Of a DNA stretch of 64,000 bases, positions 51,655 to 59,591 are shown one piece after another. The position numbers and the translations under genes were made by a program. Each line of letters opens with the position of its first letter. Position 1 is the first letter of the stretch. Location: NCBI GenBank assembly GCA_016286365.1, contig JAEESN010000013.1, forward strand, positions 1 to 64,000. Direction: 5' to 3'. This stretch comes from Treponema sp. (GTDB lineage Bacteria > Spirochaetota > Spirochaetia > Treponematales > Treponemataceae). The notes beneath the pieces are model-generated. The model had not been told where the DNA came from and did no database searches. It was given only the letters and a program-made list of their open reading frames with translations.

Positions 51655-52653
51655 ATGAAAAAAGCATTATTTATTGGTCTTTTTGCGTGGCTTGCTGTTT
51701 CCTGTAGTAATGGGACAGATGATGTACGGCCCGGCGCAATTGCAAAAAATTCCGTAACAATTGATGGTGTAGCTATTGATAAAACAGCAGAAGTTTATGT
51801 TTTAACAAGTGAAACGACGGTTGATTCTACTTCTGACCCTGTTTTCTTAGATAATCATGCGACTGCTTCGGATAAAGGAAGTTTTTATGCAGGAACAAGT
51901 GTAACATTAAAACCATTTATTATGGGAAAGTATGAGGTTACACAGGAACTTTACGAAAAGGTTATGAACTCTCAAACAGCATATGCATTAAATACAACTC
52001 CCTCTTATTGTAACGGAAATAATGGGACTGTACTTGCACCAGGCGAAACACAAGGTTTAAGACCTGTAGATTGTATCTCCTGGTATGATGCTGTTTATTT
52101 CTGTAATGTTTTAAGTAAAAAATCAGGATATTCAGAGGCATATACAATAACAGGAATCGAAGTTATTGACGGTCATATTACATCTGCAACAGTAACAGTA
52201 AATTCGAAAGCAGACGGCTACAGGCTTCCAACCGGAGCAGAATGGGAATTTGCAGCAAGGGGCGGAAATCCTTCTAAAACTGAATGGAATTATATGTTCT
52301 CAGGTTCACCAACCGGTAAGGATTCACAGGGGGATGACATTTATTATACGGCTCTTGAAAATAGTGGAATAGATCCAGTCGGTTGGTATAGTCATAATTT
52401 AAATGGTACATCAGGAAGTCACGAAGTTGGAATGAAGAAAGCTAATTCCTTAGGCATTTTTGATATGACGGGAAATGTATGGGAATGGTGTTTTGATGAT
52501 GAAACTAACGGTGATAGTGGAAAGCTTGAAAAAGGCGGTGGCTGGCAGTTTGGTGATGCACCTAATTTGATTGTTACTTATAAATACGGAGTAGCACCTG
52601 CCCACTATGATTATGCTGACCTCGGCTTCCGCATCGTTCGCTCGGTAAAGTAA
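51655..52653 (+). CDS. Formylglycine-generating-enzyme-like (SUMF1) lipoprotein
   Basis: A 332-residue lipoprotein with lipobox AVSC (Cys17). The FGE-sulfatase/SUMF1 fold covers about 75-330: GKYEVTQELYEKVM, PVDCISWYDAVYFCN, YRLPTGAEWEFAARGG, DMTGNVWEWCFD, and the final LGFRIVRS. The C-terminal copper-binding cysteines of true formylglycine-generating enzymes are missing in GGGWQFGDAPNL and after, so it is probably a non-enzymatic or carbohydrate-binding member, a type common on spirochaetal surfaces. AAGAGGCG precedes the ATG. Confidence 0.85.
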   Translation: MKKALFIGLFAWLAVSCSNGTDDVRPGAIAKNSVTIDGVAIDKTAEVYVLTSETTVDSTSDPVFLDNHATASDKGSFYAGTSVTLKPFIMGKYEVTQELYEKVMNSQTAYALNTTPSYCNGNNGTVLAPGETQGLRPVDCISWYDAVYFCNVLSKKSGYSEAYTITGIEVIDGHITSATVTVNSKADGYRLPTGAEWEFAARGGNPSKTEWNYMFSGSPTGKDSQGDDIYYTALENSGIDPVGWYSHNLNGTSGSHEVGMKKANSLGIFDMTGNVWEWCFDDETNGDSGKLEKGGGWQFGDAPNLIVTYKYGVAPAHYDYADLGFRIVRSVK

Positions 52654-52665
52654 GACTTTGTGCTA

Positions 52666-52694
52666 TTGAACAAAATCCTCATTTCTGATATATT
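52666..52694 (+). promoter_or_regulatory. Promoter of the rplU operon
   Basis: TTGAAC (52666-52671), a 17-bp spacer and TATATT (52689-52694). Transcription would start near 52701, leaving a leader of about 150 nt. Confidence 0.65.
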
Positions 52695-52700
52695 TTTTTA

Positions 52701-52849
52701 TACGTATTTAAGCTTTTGGGGTAGTGGTGTTTAATCCCCGTTTTACACCTTCTGCCGGGTTTATTTTACGAGTCTTTTGCAGAACGGATTGCGTTCCCTT
52801 ATTCCGCTGCATCGGGCGTTATAAATGATTCAATTAATAGAGGTATTAT
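52701..52849 (+). promoter_or_regulatory. Structured 5' leader of rplU, candidate ribosomal-protein regulatory RNA
   Basis: The leader is richer in GC than the flanks. GGGG (52718-52721) can pair with CCCC (52736-52739), or GGTGT (52726-52730) with ACACC (52745-52749); these pairings exclude each other. A second stem joins GCAG-AA-CGGA (52779-52788) with TCCGCTGC (52803-52810). The AGAGG ribosome binding site lies just after. Autoregulatory leaders for L21 operons are known in other phyla; I cannot tell whether this is homologous. Confidence 0.45.
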
Positions 52850-53164
52850 ATGTACGCAACTATTGAATTTAAGGGCAAACAGTACAAAGCAGAAAAAGGT
52901 GTTGTCCTTACAGTAGACAAGCTTGATGCTGAAAAAGGTACAAAAATTGACATTGATACAGTTCTTTTAGTAAGTGATGGAGATAAAATCAGTGTTGGAA
53001 CTCCTTATGTAAAGGGAGCTAAAGTGACTGTAGTTGTAGAAGAATCTTTCAAAGATAAAAAGGTTTTAGTATTCAAATACAAATCTAAGAAAGATTATCA
53101 TCGTCTTATTGGTCACAGACAGCAGTACACAAAAGTACGCGTTGATTCAATCACACTTGCATAA
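52850..53164 (+). CDS. rplU: 50S ribosomal protein L21
   Basis: A 104-residue L21 ([17 protein letters not shown] start; C-terminal [21 protein letters not shown] motif). It binds 23S rRNA in the large subunit. It is the first gene of the rplU-rpmA operon, 23 bp before rpmA. The small Prp protease gene that separates rplU and rpmA in Firmicutes is absent. Confidence 0.96.
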   Translation: MYATIEFKGKQYKAEKGVVLTVDKLDAEKGTKIDIDTVLLVSDGDKISVGTPYVKGAKVTVVVEESFKDKKVLVFKYKSKKDYHRLIGHRQQYTKVRVDSITLA

Positions 53165-53187
53165 GCGAAGTTTTAAAGGAGATTACT

Positions 53188-53442
53188 ATGGGAAGAACAC
53201 GTGGTGGATCTGGTGCTAAAAACGGACGCGATCCAAATCCAAAAAGCCTGGGTGTAAAAAGATTTGCTGGACAGACAGTAACTGCAGGTTCAATCATCGT
53301 TAAACAGCGTGGAACAAAATTCTATCCTGGTGACAATGTTATGAAAGCAGGTGATGACAGCTTGTTTGCTACAGCAGACGGAAAAGTAGTTTTCGGCGAA
53401 AGAAACAATCACAAAGTTGTTTCAGTAGAAGCTGCAAAATAA
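53188..53442 (+). CDS. rpmA: 50S ribosomal protein L27
   Basis: An 84-residue L27 with the conserved [18 protein letters not shown] block (about 13-30) and [11 protein letters not shown]. The N-terminus MGRTRGG begins close to the mature form used at the peptidyl-transferase centre, without the cleavable extension seen in Firmicutes; this agrees with the absence of Prp. AAAGGAG precedes the ATG. Confidence 0.96.
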   Translation: MGRTRGGSGAKNGRDPNPKSLGVKRFAGQTVTAGSIIVKQRGTKFYPGDNVMKAGDDSLFATADGKVVFGERNNHKVVSVEAAK

Positions 53443-53471
53443 GTTCAGCCCCCGTGCTTGAACACATGAAT

Positions 53472-53505
53472 GCCCGGTGCGATATAATCCCCGGGCTTTT
53501 TTTTT
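53472..53505 (+). terminator. Terminator after rpmA
   Basis: GCCCGG (53472-53477) pairs with CCGGGC (53491-53496) followed by nine T. It can separate the ribosomal-protein pair from obgE, or act as a partial attenuator. Confidence 0.85.
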
Positions 53506-53531
53506 CCTCCCTTCCACGGGTTGAAATATAA

Positions 53532-53645
53532 ATACCAGTTCCAAAAACTGGTATTACATTCCGGATGGCAGCGTAGTGAAAAATGGCATCGGCCAGCGTG
53601 TTTTAGCTGGCTGCATGACATTTTTCACGGAAGCGGACATCCGAA
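53532..53645. repeat. Nested inverted repeats in the obgE upstream region
   Basis: A 9-bp hairpin (53532-53540 with 53546-53554) stands before a nested structure. The outer pair is CGGATG/CATCCG (53562-53567 with 53638-53643), then GTGAAAAATG/CATTTTTCAC (53576-53585 with 53619-53628), and the inner pair is GCCAGC/GCTGGC (53592-53597 with 53606-53611). No T-run follows, so a simple terminator is unlikely. It ends 32 bp before the obgE start. Confidence 0.75.
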
Positions 53646-53676
53646 ATAAAATAAATTTTTTTAGGAACTGATATTT

Positions 53677-54804
53677 ATGATTGGTTTTGCTGACGAAGCA
53701 ATAATTGAAGTTCGCTCCGGAAACGGCGGTAACGGCTGTGTTGCCTTCAGGCGCGAAAAATATATTCCTCATGGTGGCCCTAACGGTGGTGACGGTGGTA
53801 AAGGCGGAGATGTAATCTTCTGCGTAAAACGCAATTTAAGAACTCTTGCCAAAATCCGCCAGCGACATTGTTTTAAAGCCAAAAATGGTGGCGACGGTCA
53901 GGGCTGGAACCGCTTTGGGGCAGACGGCGAAGATGTAGTTATTCCTGTTCCTCCCGGAACTACAATCAGCGACGCAGAAACTGGTGAAATCATTTACGAT
54001 TTTTCTACTGCCTCGGGCGATGAACAGTTTACATTCTTAAAAGGCGGAAACGGCGGCTGGGGAAACGTTCATTTTAAGACATCAACTAATCAGGCTCCTC
54101 GCCATGCAAACCCGGGACAGAAGGGAGAAAAGCGCTTTTTAAAACTTGAACTTTCTATTATGGCAGACGTTGGTCTTGTTGGTTTCCCGAATGCAGGTAA
54201 ATCATCTCTCCTAACATTTTTTACAAATGCAAGACCAAAAATCGCTCCATATCCTTTTACGACAATCATTCCAAACCTCGGTGTTTTAAGACTGGACGAC
54301 GAATCAGATATCATCATTGCAGATATTCCCGGAATCATCGAAGGTGCTTCGGAAGGGCTTGGACTTGGTGACACATTTTTAAAACACATCACCCGTACTT
54401 CATGCCTCATCTTTATGATTGACTGTTCGGACGAAAATTATCTGACTGCATATGACACGCTCCTTGGCGAGCTTGCAAATTATTCAGATGAACTTCTTGA
54501 AAAACCACGAATCGTCCTATTAAATAAAATCGACATGGAAGGCGCTTACGAAAGAGCAGTAGAGCTTGCAGAGGTCATCCGTAAAAAAGAAAAAGAAACT
54601 GCAGTAATCCCGGTTTCTGTTATGATGGGAAGGGGAATGAAGGAAGCTCAGAAAAACATCGTTGACCTTGTAAATAAGATGGAAAAAAGAAATCCATCAG
54701 CACAGGAAGATGAATCTACTTTTGGAAATAAATTCATGCAGTCACGCGCAGTCATAGACGAATTTGATGAGCCCGAAATCCAATATCCTGGAAGTGAACA
54801 GTAG
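53677..54804 (+). CDS. obgE: Obg-family GTPase
   Basis: A 375-residue GTPase for late 50S assembly and stress response. The Gly-rich Obg domain (1-158) carries repeated GGNGG stretches; the G domain starts with GFPNAGKSSLL (about 167-177), followed by DIPGIIEGASEGLGLG and NKID. A short acidic tail replaces the longer C-terminal domains of some homologues. Its stop touches the nadD start, so the genes are co-transcribed. Confidence 0.95.
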   Translation: MIGFADEAIIEVRSGNGGNGCVAFRREKYIPHGGPNGGDGGKGGDVIFCVKRNLRTLAKIRQRHCFKAKNGGDGQGWNRFGADGEDVVIPVPPGTTISDAETGEIIYDFSTASGDEQFTFLKGGNGGWGNVHFKTSTNQAPRHANPGQKGEKRFLKLELSIMADVGLVGFPNAGKSSLLTFFTNARPKIAPYPFTTIIPNLGVLRLDDESDIIIADIPGIIEGASEGLGLGDTFLKHITRTSCLIFMIDCSDENYLTAYDTLLGELANYSDELLEKPRIVLLNKIDMEGAYERAVELAEVIRKKEKETAVIPVSVMMGRGMKEAQKNIVDLVNKMEKRNPSAQEDESTFGNKFMQSRAVIDEFDEPEIQYPGSEQ

Positions 54805-55467
54805 ATGAAGATTGCGGTTTTTGGCGGAAGTTTTAATCCTTTTCATATTGGGCATGCAATGCTTGCAGATTCAGTGATTAATGAACTTGGCTACGATAAG
54901 GTTTTGTTTGTTCCCGCTTACAATCCGCCTCATAAAACTCTTTCTGTAAATATTGCTCCAGAGCACCGCTTAAAGATGCTCGAACTTTTTTGTAAGCAGA
55001 ATAAAGAAAATCATTTTGAAGCAGAACCATGCGAAATAAAGCGTGGTGGAGTTTCTTATACAATCGACACCCTTTTATATCTTAATCAAAAATATGAGGG
55101 AAAGCTCGAAGGAAAATTTGGTCTTATTATGGGAGACGAAGTTGCTGCAGAGTTTCATAAGTGGAATAATCCGGAAGGAATTTTAAATCTTGCTGACTTA
55201 ATCATCACTCACCGTTACCCTGATGAAAGTTTTATTTTAAACAATAATCAGAAAAATAAACCGACCGGAAATTATACTGGAGAATATCCTCTTTCATTTG
55301 ATCCCAAAGATTTTAAATATCCATGTAAATTTTTAAAAGAAAGCGTTTTACCTGTTTCATCAACAGAAATAAGAAGCCGCATTGCAGAAGGAAAATCCTT
55401 TAAGTTTTTGCTTCCTCCTGTGATTTATGATTATATTCAAAAGCACAATCTTTACCGGGGGCTTTAG
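54805..55467 (+). CDS. nadD: Nicotinate-nucleotide adenylyltransferase
   Basis: A 220-residue NadD, joining nicotinate mononucleotide and ATP to deamido-NAD. Marks: GGSFNPFHIGHAML at about 5-18 (the HxGH nucleotidyltransferase motif) and the C-terminal VSSTEIRSR (about 190-198). Its start directly abuts the obgE stop and its stop abuts the yqeK start. Confidence 0.93.
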   Translation: MKIAVFGGSFNPFHIGHAMLADSVINELGYDKVLFVPAYNPPHKTLSVNIAPEHRLKMLELFCKQNKENHFEAEPCEIKRGGVSYTIDTLLYLNQKYEGKLEGKFGLIMGDEVAAEFHKWNNPEGILNLADLIITHRYPDESFILNNNQKNKPTGNYTGEYPLSFDPKDFKYPCKFLKESVLPVSSTEIRSRIAEGKSFKFLLPPVIYDYIQKHNLYRGL

Positions 55468-56046
55468 ATGGATATCGACAAAACTATCAGAAAAGTAGAA
55501 AAATATACACAAAAGCATGTAAAAAAATCACGCTTTGAACACTGTAAAAGAGTTGCGGCTATGTGCGTAGAGCTTTGCAGATTGTTTAATATAGACGAAA
55601 AAAAAGGATATCTCTGCGGAATCGGCCACGATATGTGTAAAGATTTTCCTGATGATAAGATGATTAAGCTTGCAAAAAAAGATGGACTTGGGATTTCTGA
55701 TTATGCAAAAGACCATGTTTACATCTTACACGGAAGGGCTGCTTCTGTTAAAATGAAAGATAAGTTTAAGATTAAAGACGAAGATGTATTACAGGCAGTG
55801 AGTACACATGTTTCTGCAGAGCCTGGTATGTGCGACCTTGCAAAGATTTTATACATCAGCGATAAGGCAGAACCAGGTCGTGCTTTTTCTACAGATGAAT
55901 ACAGGGAAAAGTTGTTCAAACTGTCTTTAAATGATATGTTTATAAAGGTACTTTTACAAAGTTATGAGTATATAAAAACTAAGGGATGGGACATCTATCC
56001 GAATACATTAAAAACAATAGAATATTATACGGGAGGAAATAAATAA
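55468..56046 (+). CDS. yqeK: YqeK-type HD-domain hydrolase
   Basis: A 192-residue HD-domain protein. Metal ligands are visible: RFEHCKRVA (about 22-30), GHDMCKD (about 53-59), HGRAAS and the later Asp in YISDKAEP. YqeK proteins hydrolyse diadenosine tetraphosphate symmetrically to ADP. It lies between nadD and an LCP gene, the usual nadD-yqeK-rsfS neighbourhood. Confidence 0.92.
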   Translation: MDIDKTIRKVEKYTQKHVKKSRFEHCKRVAAMCVELCRLFNIDEKKGYLCGIGHDMCKDFPDDKMIKLAKKDGLGISDYAKDHVYILHGRAASVKMKDKFKIKDEDVLQAVSTHVSAEPGMCDLAKILYISDKAEPGRAFSTDEYREKLFKLSLNDMFIKVLLQSYEYIKTKGWDIYPNTLKTIEYYTGGNK

Positions 56047-56048
56047 TA

Positions 56049-57248
56049 ATGAGGAAATTGAGGGATGAGCAGAAGGGATTAATTTTTATTGGAATTATTC
56101 TTTTTATTCTGTCTTCGGTAGTTTTATTTTTTACATTTGCATTAAAAACAGATAATGTCGAAGAAATCATTCAGTCAGAAAAACTTGTACATCTTCTTTT
56201 AGTAGTAGAAGAGGATGATGGAACTGAACTTTTTTCTACCGTTATTATTTATGATCCGGAAACTAAAAAAGGTGCTTCATTCAATGTTCCAAGTTATACG
56301 GGTGCTACATTCAAATCTCTTGGAAGAACAGACAGCCTTGAAGCAGTTTATAATCATAAGGGAATGGAAGTTTATAAATCCGAAGTTGAAAATCTTTTAG
56401 ATATAAAAATTCCGTTTACAACTTCCATCCGTATGGATAATCTTATCCGTCTTACAGACATGCTCGGCGGTATGCGTATTTTTATTTTCCCTGCCGTTGA
56501 CCAGGTTTCGCCAGATGGAGAAGAAAGATGGCTTTTACCTTCGGGAGCCGTAAACCTTGATGGAGATAAAATTTCTACATATCTTCAGTACCGCGTTGAA
56601 TCGGAAGATGAAACAGATATCCTCGACAGGTATCAGAATGTAATCACGGCCTTTTTGACTCAGCTTCACGACAAGAGCTTTGTTATTTTTGATGATGATA
56701 ATTTTAAGCAGTACGGAGAATGTCTTGATTCAAATTTAATCGAAGATGATGAAAGAAGTCTTTATCAGAAGCTTTCGGAAATTGACCCTGAATCTTTAAT
56801 CAGGCAGACAATCACAGGTTCGCTCAGAACTGTAGAAGGAAAAACTCTTCTTTTACCATTAAACAACGGTGACTTTGTAAAGCGTGCTGTTAAACAGACA
56901 ACAAGTATGATTCAGGCAACAGACGGAAATGCAGCAGGACATGTTTATGTACTCGAAATCCAGAATGGAACTACAATTCCAAAGCTTGCATCAAGATGTG
57001 CAAGACTGTATTCGAGCGCAAGTTATAAAGTTATTTCTACCATAAATGCAGATACAAGCGATTATACCGAAACTGTAATCCTTGATCACGTAGGAAACGA
57101 AACGGCAGCAAAGAATGTTGGAGACCTTATCCGCTGTAAGAATATCAGGGCGGCTACAAAAGAAGATGATGAAAAAAATCCTTCTACTGCTCAGGTCGAT
57201 TTTACAATCATTCTTGGCTCTGATTTTAATGGTGAGGTTGTATACTAA
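56049..57248 (+). CDS. LytR-CpsA-Psr family protein with LytR C-terminal domain
   Basis: A 399-residue protein: cytoplasmic start, membrane helix (about 12-35), an LCP-type domain (about 45-260: HLLLVVEEDDGTELFSTVII, TSIRMDNLIRLTDMLGG, then YLQYR) and a LytR_C domain (about 295-395, VYVLEIQNGTTIPKLASR). LCP enzymes link glycopolymers to peptidoglycan; many Gram-negative versions have lost key Arg residues, and here they cannot be confirmed. It sits 2 bp after yqeK. Confidence 0.82.
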   Translation: MRKLRDEQKGLIFIGIILFILSSVVLFFTFALKTDNVEEIIQSEKLVHLLLVVEEDDGTELFSTVIIYDPETKKGASFNVPSYTGATFKSLGRTDSLEAVYNHKGMEVYKSEVENLLDIKIPFTTSIRMDNLIRLTDMLGGMRIFIFPAVDQVSPDGEERWLLPSGAVNLDGDKISTYLQYRVESEDETDILDRYQNVITAFLTQLHDKSFVIFDDDNFKQYGECLDSNLIEDDERSLYQKLSEIDPESLIRQTITGSLRTVEGKTLLLPLNNGDFVKRAVKQTTSMIQATDGNAAGHVYVLEIQNGTTIPKLASRCARLYSSASYKVISTINADTSDYTETVILDHVGNETAAKNVGDLIRCKNIRAATKEDDEKNPSTAQVDFTIILGSDFNGEVVY

Positions 57249-57261
57249 GGAGAATTCATAA

Positions 57262-57612
57262 TTGAAAACACTTGAAGAAAAAGCAAAAGAAATTGCCAGA
57301 TTAATGGAAGACGGAAAGGGTAAGGACGTAAGGGTTTTAGATATCAGTAAACTTAATTCATGGACTGATTATTTTGTAATTGTAACCGTAAACAGTTCTA
57401 CTCACTGGCAGGGACTTTATAAAGATATTAAACAGTATATTAAAGATAATGATTTAGAGATTCATGTTACAAATAGAAAGAGCCCTGATGGTGATGACTG
57501 GAATCTGATTGACCTTGGACCGATTGTTGTTCACCTTATGTCTGAACAGGCAAGACAGTTTTATGACCTAGAAAAATTGTGGTTTAATGGAACTGTTGTT
57601 GAGTATAATTAA
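57262..57612 (+). CDS. rsfS: Ribosome silencing factor RsfS
   Basis: A 116-residue RsfS/Iojap protein with TTG start, placed by AAGGAG 9 bp upstream. The conserved KLNSWTDYFVIVTVNSSTHWQ (about 29-49) and DDWNLIDLGPIVVHLMS (about 77-93) motifs are present. It binds L14 on the 50S subunit and blocks subunit joining during starvation. It is the last gene of the obgE operon. Confidence 0.93.
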   Translation: MKTLEEKAKEIARLMEDGKGKDVRVLDISKLNSWTDYFVIVTVNSSTHWQGLYKDIKQYIKDNDLEIHVTNRKSPDGDDWNLIDLGPIVVHLMSEQARQFYDLEKLWFNGTVVEYN

Positions 57613-57642
57613 GATTTTAAGATTTAATAAGAAAAAGCAGGA

Positions 57643-57924
57643 TTAGAAGCGCGGATCGTAATCATCAATAAAGCCGATATCATCTTCGTCATTATTTGAT
57701 TTATATGTTCCGTAGCCGTCCTCTGGTTCTACATCATCATAAGGTTCGTCAACGTCTTCTTCCTCTTTGAAAACATCGTCGTATAATTCTACTGAATCAT
57801 CAAAGTCATCAAGACTTTCGTCCTCATCATAATCTTCAAAATCATCTTCAAAGTCTTCGTCGTATTCATCAAAATCATCATCCAAAGAAAGTGAAAAATC
57901 ATTTAATTCAGAATCGGTTGACAT
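57643..57924 (-). CDS. Extremely acidic small protein
   Basis: A 93-residue protein in which 45 residues are Asp or Glu and only three are Lys or Arg. Asp/Glu clusters are spaced by Phe and Tyr (FxxDYDED pattern) throughout. It has no signal peptide or known domain. TGGAG lies upstream of the ATG. The acidic tail of the RNA polymerase delta subunit and DNA-mimic proteins have similar composition, but there is no structural evidence here. It is convergent with rsfS and divergent from ispE. Confidence 0.7.
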   Translation of the reverse strand: MSTDSELNDFSLSLDDDFDEYDEDFEDDFEDYDEDESLDDFDDSVELYDDVFKEEEDVDEPYDDVEPEDGYGTYKSNNDEDDIGFIDDYDPRF

Positions 57925-58047
57925 AAATAACTCCAGGGCGTTTTCGGCATACAGAAATTTCTCTCTATCCTTACAACTAAAAGATATTTTAAAGTAGAAT
58001 GTTAGTCAACTATTTTTATTCAAATTTTGATACATTTTTCTTTTAAT

Positions 58048-58075
58048 TTGACAACACAACAAAATCAAGTATAAT
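58048..58075 (+). promoter_or_regulatory. Consensus promoter of ispE, 10 bp before the start codon
   Basis: TTGACA (58048-58053), a 16-bp spacer and TATAAT (58070-58075), followed by ATG at 58086. The expected transcript start leaves at most a few bases of leader and no ribosome binding site. Confidence 0.75.
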
Positions 58076-58085
58076 TAACTTATTG

Positions 58086-58955
58086 ATGGAAAAAGTGTTT
58101 GTGGCAAAAGCGTACGCTAAGGTGAATTTTAATCTTAAAGTTCTGCCTGTGCGTGAGGATGGCTTTCATAACATTGAAAGTATTTTTCAGACTGTTGATT
58201 TATATGATGAATTAAGGGTCAGAAAAACAGAAAATCCCGGTTGCCAGGTAGTCTGTAAGTCTTTTGAATTACCCCCCAAAAATACTTTAACATCAGCGTA
58301 TCAGGCATTCGTTCAGGTTGCACCCTGTAAGGTACCCGGAATTGAGGTTGAACTCATTAAAGGAATTCCTTCCGGCGGCGGACTTGGAGGCGGATCTTCG
58401 GATGCGGCGGCATTAATACGTGTGCTTGAAAAAATGTGTGGATTAAAACTTTCCGACATGCAGCTTGATTATATTGCGTCTAAAACCGGAAGTGATGTTT
58501 TTTTCTTTATGCATTGCGATAAAAAGGGAAGAGGGTGTGCTCTTGTTTCTGGTCGTGGTGAGATAATCAGAAAAATAAAATCCAGACATGATTTACATTT
58601 GGTGTTTGTGTTTCCGAACATAAGCAGTTCAACAAAAGAAGCCTATGCTTTAGTTGATGAACTTCTTACCGAAGAAAAAAAAGAAAAGTATCCGTTGTTT
58701 AGAGAGTTAGAAACAATCTATCATTTAACTCCCCAAAAATGGACTTTTCGCAACACTTTCACACAGGCTTTGTGCACCCGCTATAACGAGATTGCACAGA
58801 TTCTTTGTGAATTAAAAAGACTTGGAGCTCCTTATTCCGATATGTCAGGCTCTGGTTCTACAGTCTTTGCGGTGTTTTCTAAAAAGCAACAAGCGATCTA
58901 CTTTAGTAATTTGCTTGCTGAAACTTTGAGTTGGAAAATTGTACAAACAATATAA
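58086..58955 (+). CDS. ispE: 4-diphosphocytidyl-2-C-methyl-D-erythritol kinase
   Basis: A 289-residue GHMP kinase of the non-mevalonate isoprenoid pathway. Marks: AYAKVNFNLKV near the start, PSGGGLGGGSSDAAALI (about 97-113) as the ATP loop, and the C-terminal DMSGSGSTVFAVF. The ATG at 58086 is taken; an in-frame TTG directly before it is possible. It shows near-leaderless promoter spacing. spoVG follows after 32 bp. Confidence 0.93.
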   Translation: MEKVFVAKAYAKVNFNLKVLPVREDGFHNIESIFQTVDLYDELRVRKTENPGCQVVCKSFELPPKNTLTSAYQAFVQVAPCKVPGIEVELIKGIPSGGGLGGGSSDAAALIRVLEKMCGLKLSDMQLDYIASKTGSDVFFFMHCDKKGRGCALVSGRGEIIRKIKSRHDLHLVFVFPNISSSTKEAYALVDELLTEEKKEKYPLFRELETIYHLTPQKWTFRNTFTQALCTRYNEIAQILCELKRLGAPYSDMSGSGSTVFAVFSKKQQAIYFSNLLAETLSWKIVQTI

Positions 58956-58987
58956 AAATGGACTGAAATAAGCGGAGGTTAAAGCTT

Positions 58988-59266
58988 ATGCAGATTACTG
59001 AACTTAGAATCAGAAAAGTCGAGGATGAAGGTAAGTTACGTGCTTATGTAACAGTTACTTTCGACAATTGTTTCGTTGTTCACAACGTAAAGATTATTGA
59101 AGGCAAGAGCGGACTGTTCATTGCAATGCCAAGCAGAAAAACTGCAAACGGTGAGTACAAAGATGTAGCTCATCCAATCAGCCCTGAATTCCGTACAGAA
59201 TTACAGGACAAGATTCTTGCAGAATTTAATGCCGGCCATGTAGAAACCGGTTCTGCAGACGAATAA
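58988..59266 (+). CDS. spoVG: SpoVG-family nucleic-acid-binding regulator
   Basis: A 92-residue SpoVG (start MQITELRIRKV; IAMPSRKTANGEYKDVAHPI block at about 49-68). In other bacteria, including the spirochaete Borrelia, SpoVG binds DNA and RNA and modulates gene expression. GCGGAGG precedes the ATG. The order ispE-spoVG-rplY resembles that in Bacillus. Confidence 0.94.
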   Translation: MQITELRIRKVEDEGKLRAYVTVTFDNCFVVHNVKIIEGKSGLFIAMPSRKTANGEYKDVAHPISPEFRTELQDKILAEFNAGHVETGSADE

Positions 59267-59305
59267 TCATTTTAAAACCGTAACCGCAGAAATTATATAA
59301 ACAGC

Positions 59306-59339
59306 TTCCGGCAGTCACTTTTCTTTTCCACTGCCGGAA
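59306..59339 (+). terminator. Hairpin after spoVG, probable terminator
   Basis: TTCCGGCAGT (59306-59315) pairs perfectly with ACTGCCGGAA (59330-59339). Only a weak T-rich stretch follows, so termination may be incomplete. Confidence 0.6.
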
Positions 59340-59440
59340 TGTTATCTGATTATCTGTCGTAAAAAACTCCCATTTTTTCTCATTTATTGCAAAAATCAAG
59401 CGTTTATGTTATTGTAACAATTATTAAATCATTATAACTT

Positions 59441-59513
59441 TGGGCCGTCGTCAAGCGGTAAGACACGGGCTTTTGGTGCCCGCATTCCACAGGTTCGAAT
59501 CCTGTCGGCCCAG
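59441..59513 (+). tRNA. tRNA-Gln (TTG)
   Basis: A 73-nt tRNA: acceptor TGGGCCG pairs with CGGCCCA, anticodon arm CGGGC-TTTTGGT-GCCCG (anticodon TTG), T-arm ACAGGTTCGAATCCTGT, discriminator G. CCA is not encoded. A TTGCAA...TATTGT promoter (59387-59415) is likely. Its last 18 bases are copied 237 bp downstream. Confidence 0.96.
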
Positions 59514-59533
59514 GTATTAAAGTTAAACAATAA

Positions 59534-59563
59534 AACCATTGCCAAAGGGCAATGGTTTTTTTT
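59534..59563 (+). terminator. Terminator of tRNA-Gln
   Basis: AACCATTGCC (59534-59543) pairs with GGCAATGGTT (59548-59557) around AAAG, then T8. Confidence 0.94.
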
Positions 59564-59591
59564 GTTAAAGTGAACGATTGAAACATTAAGT

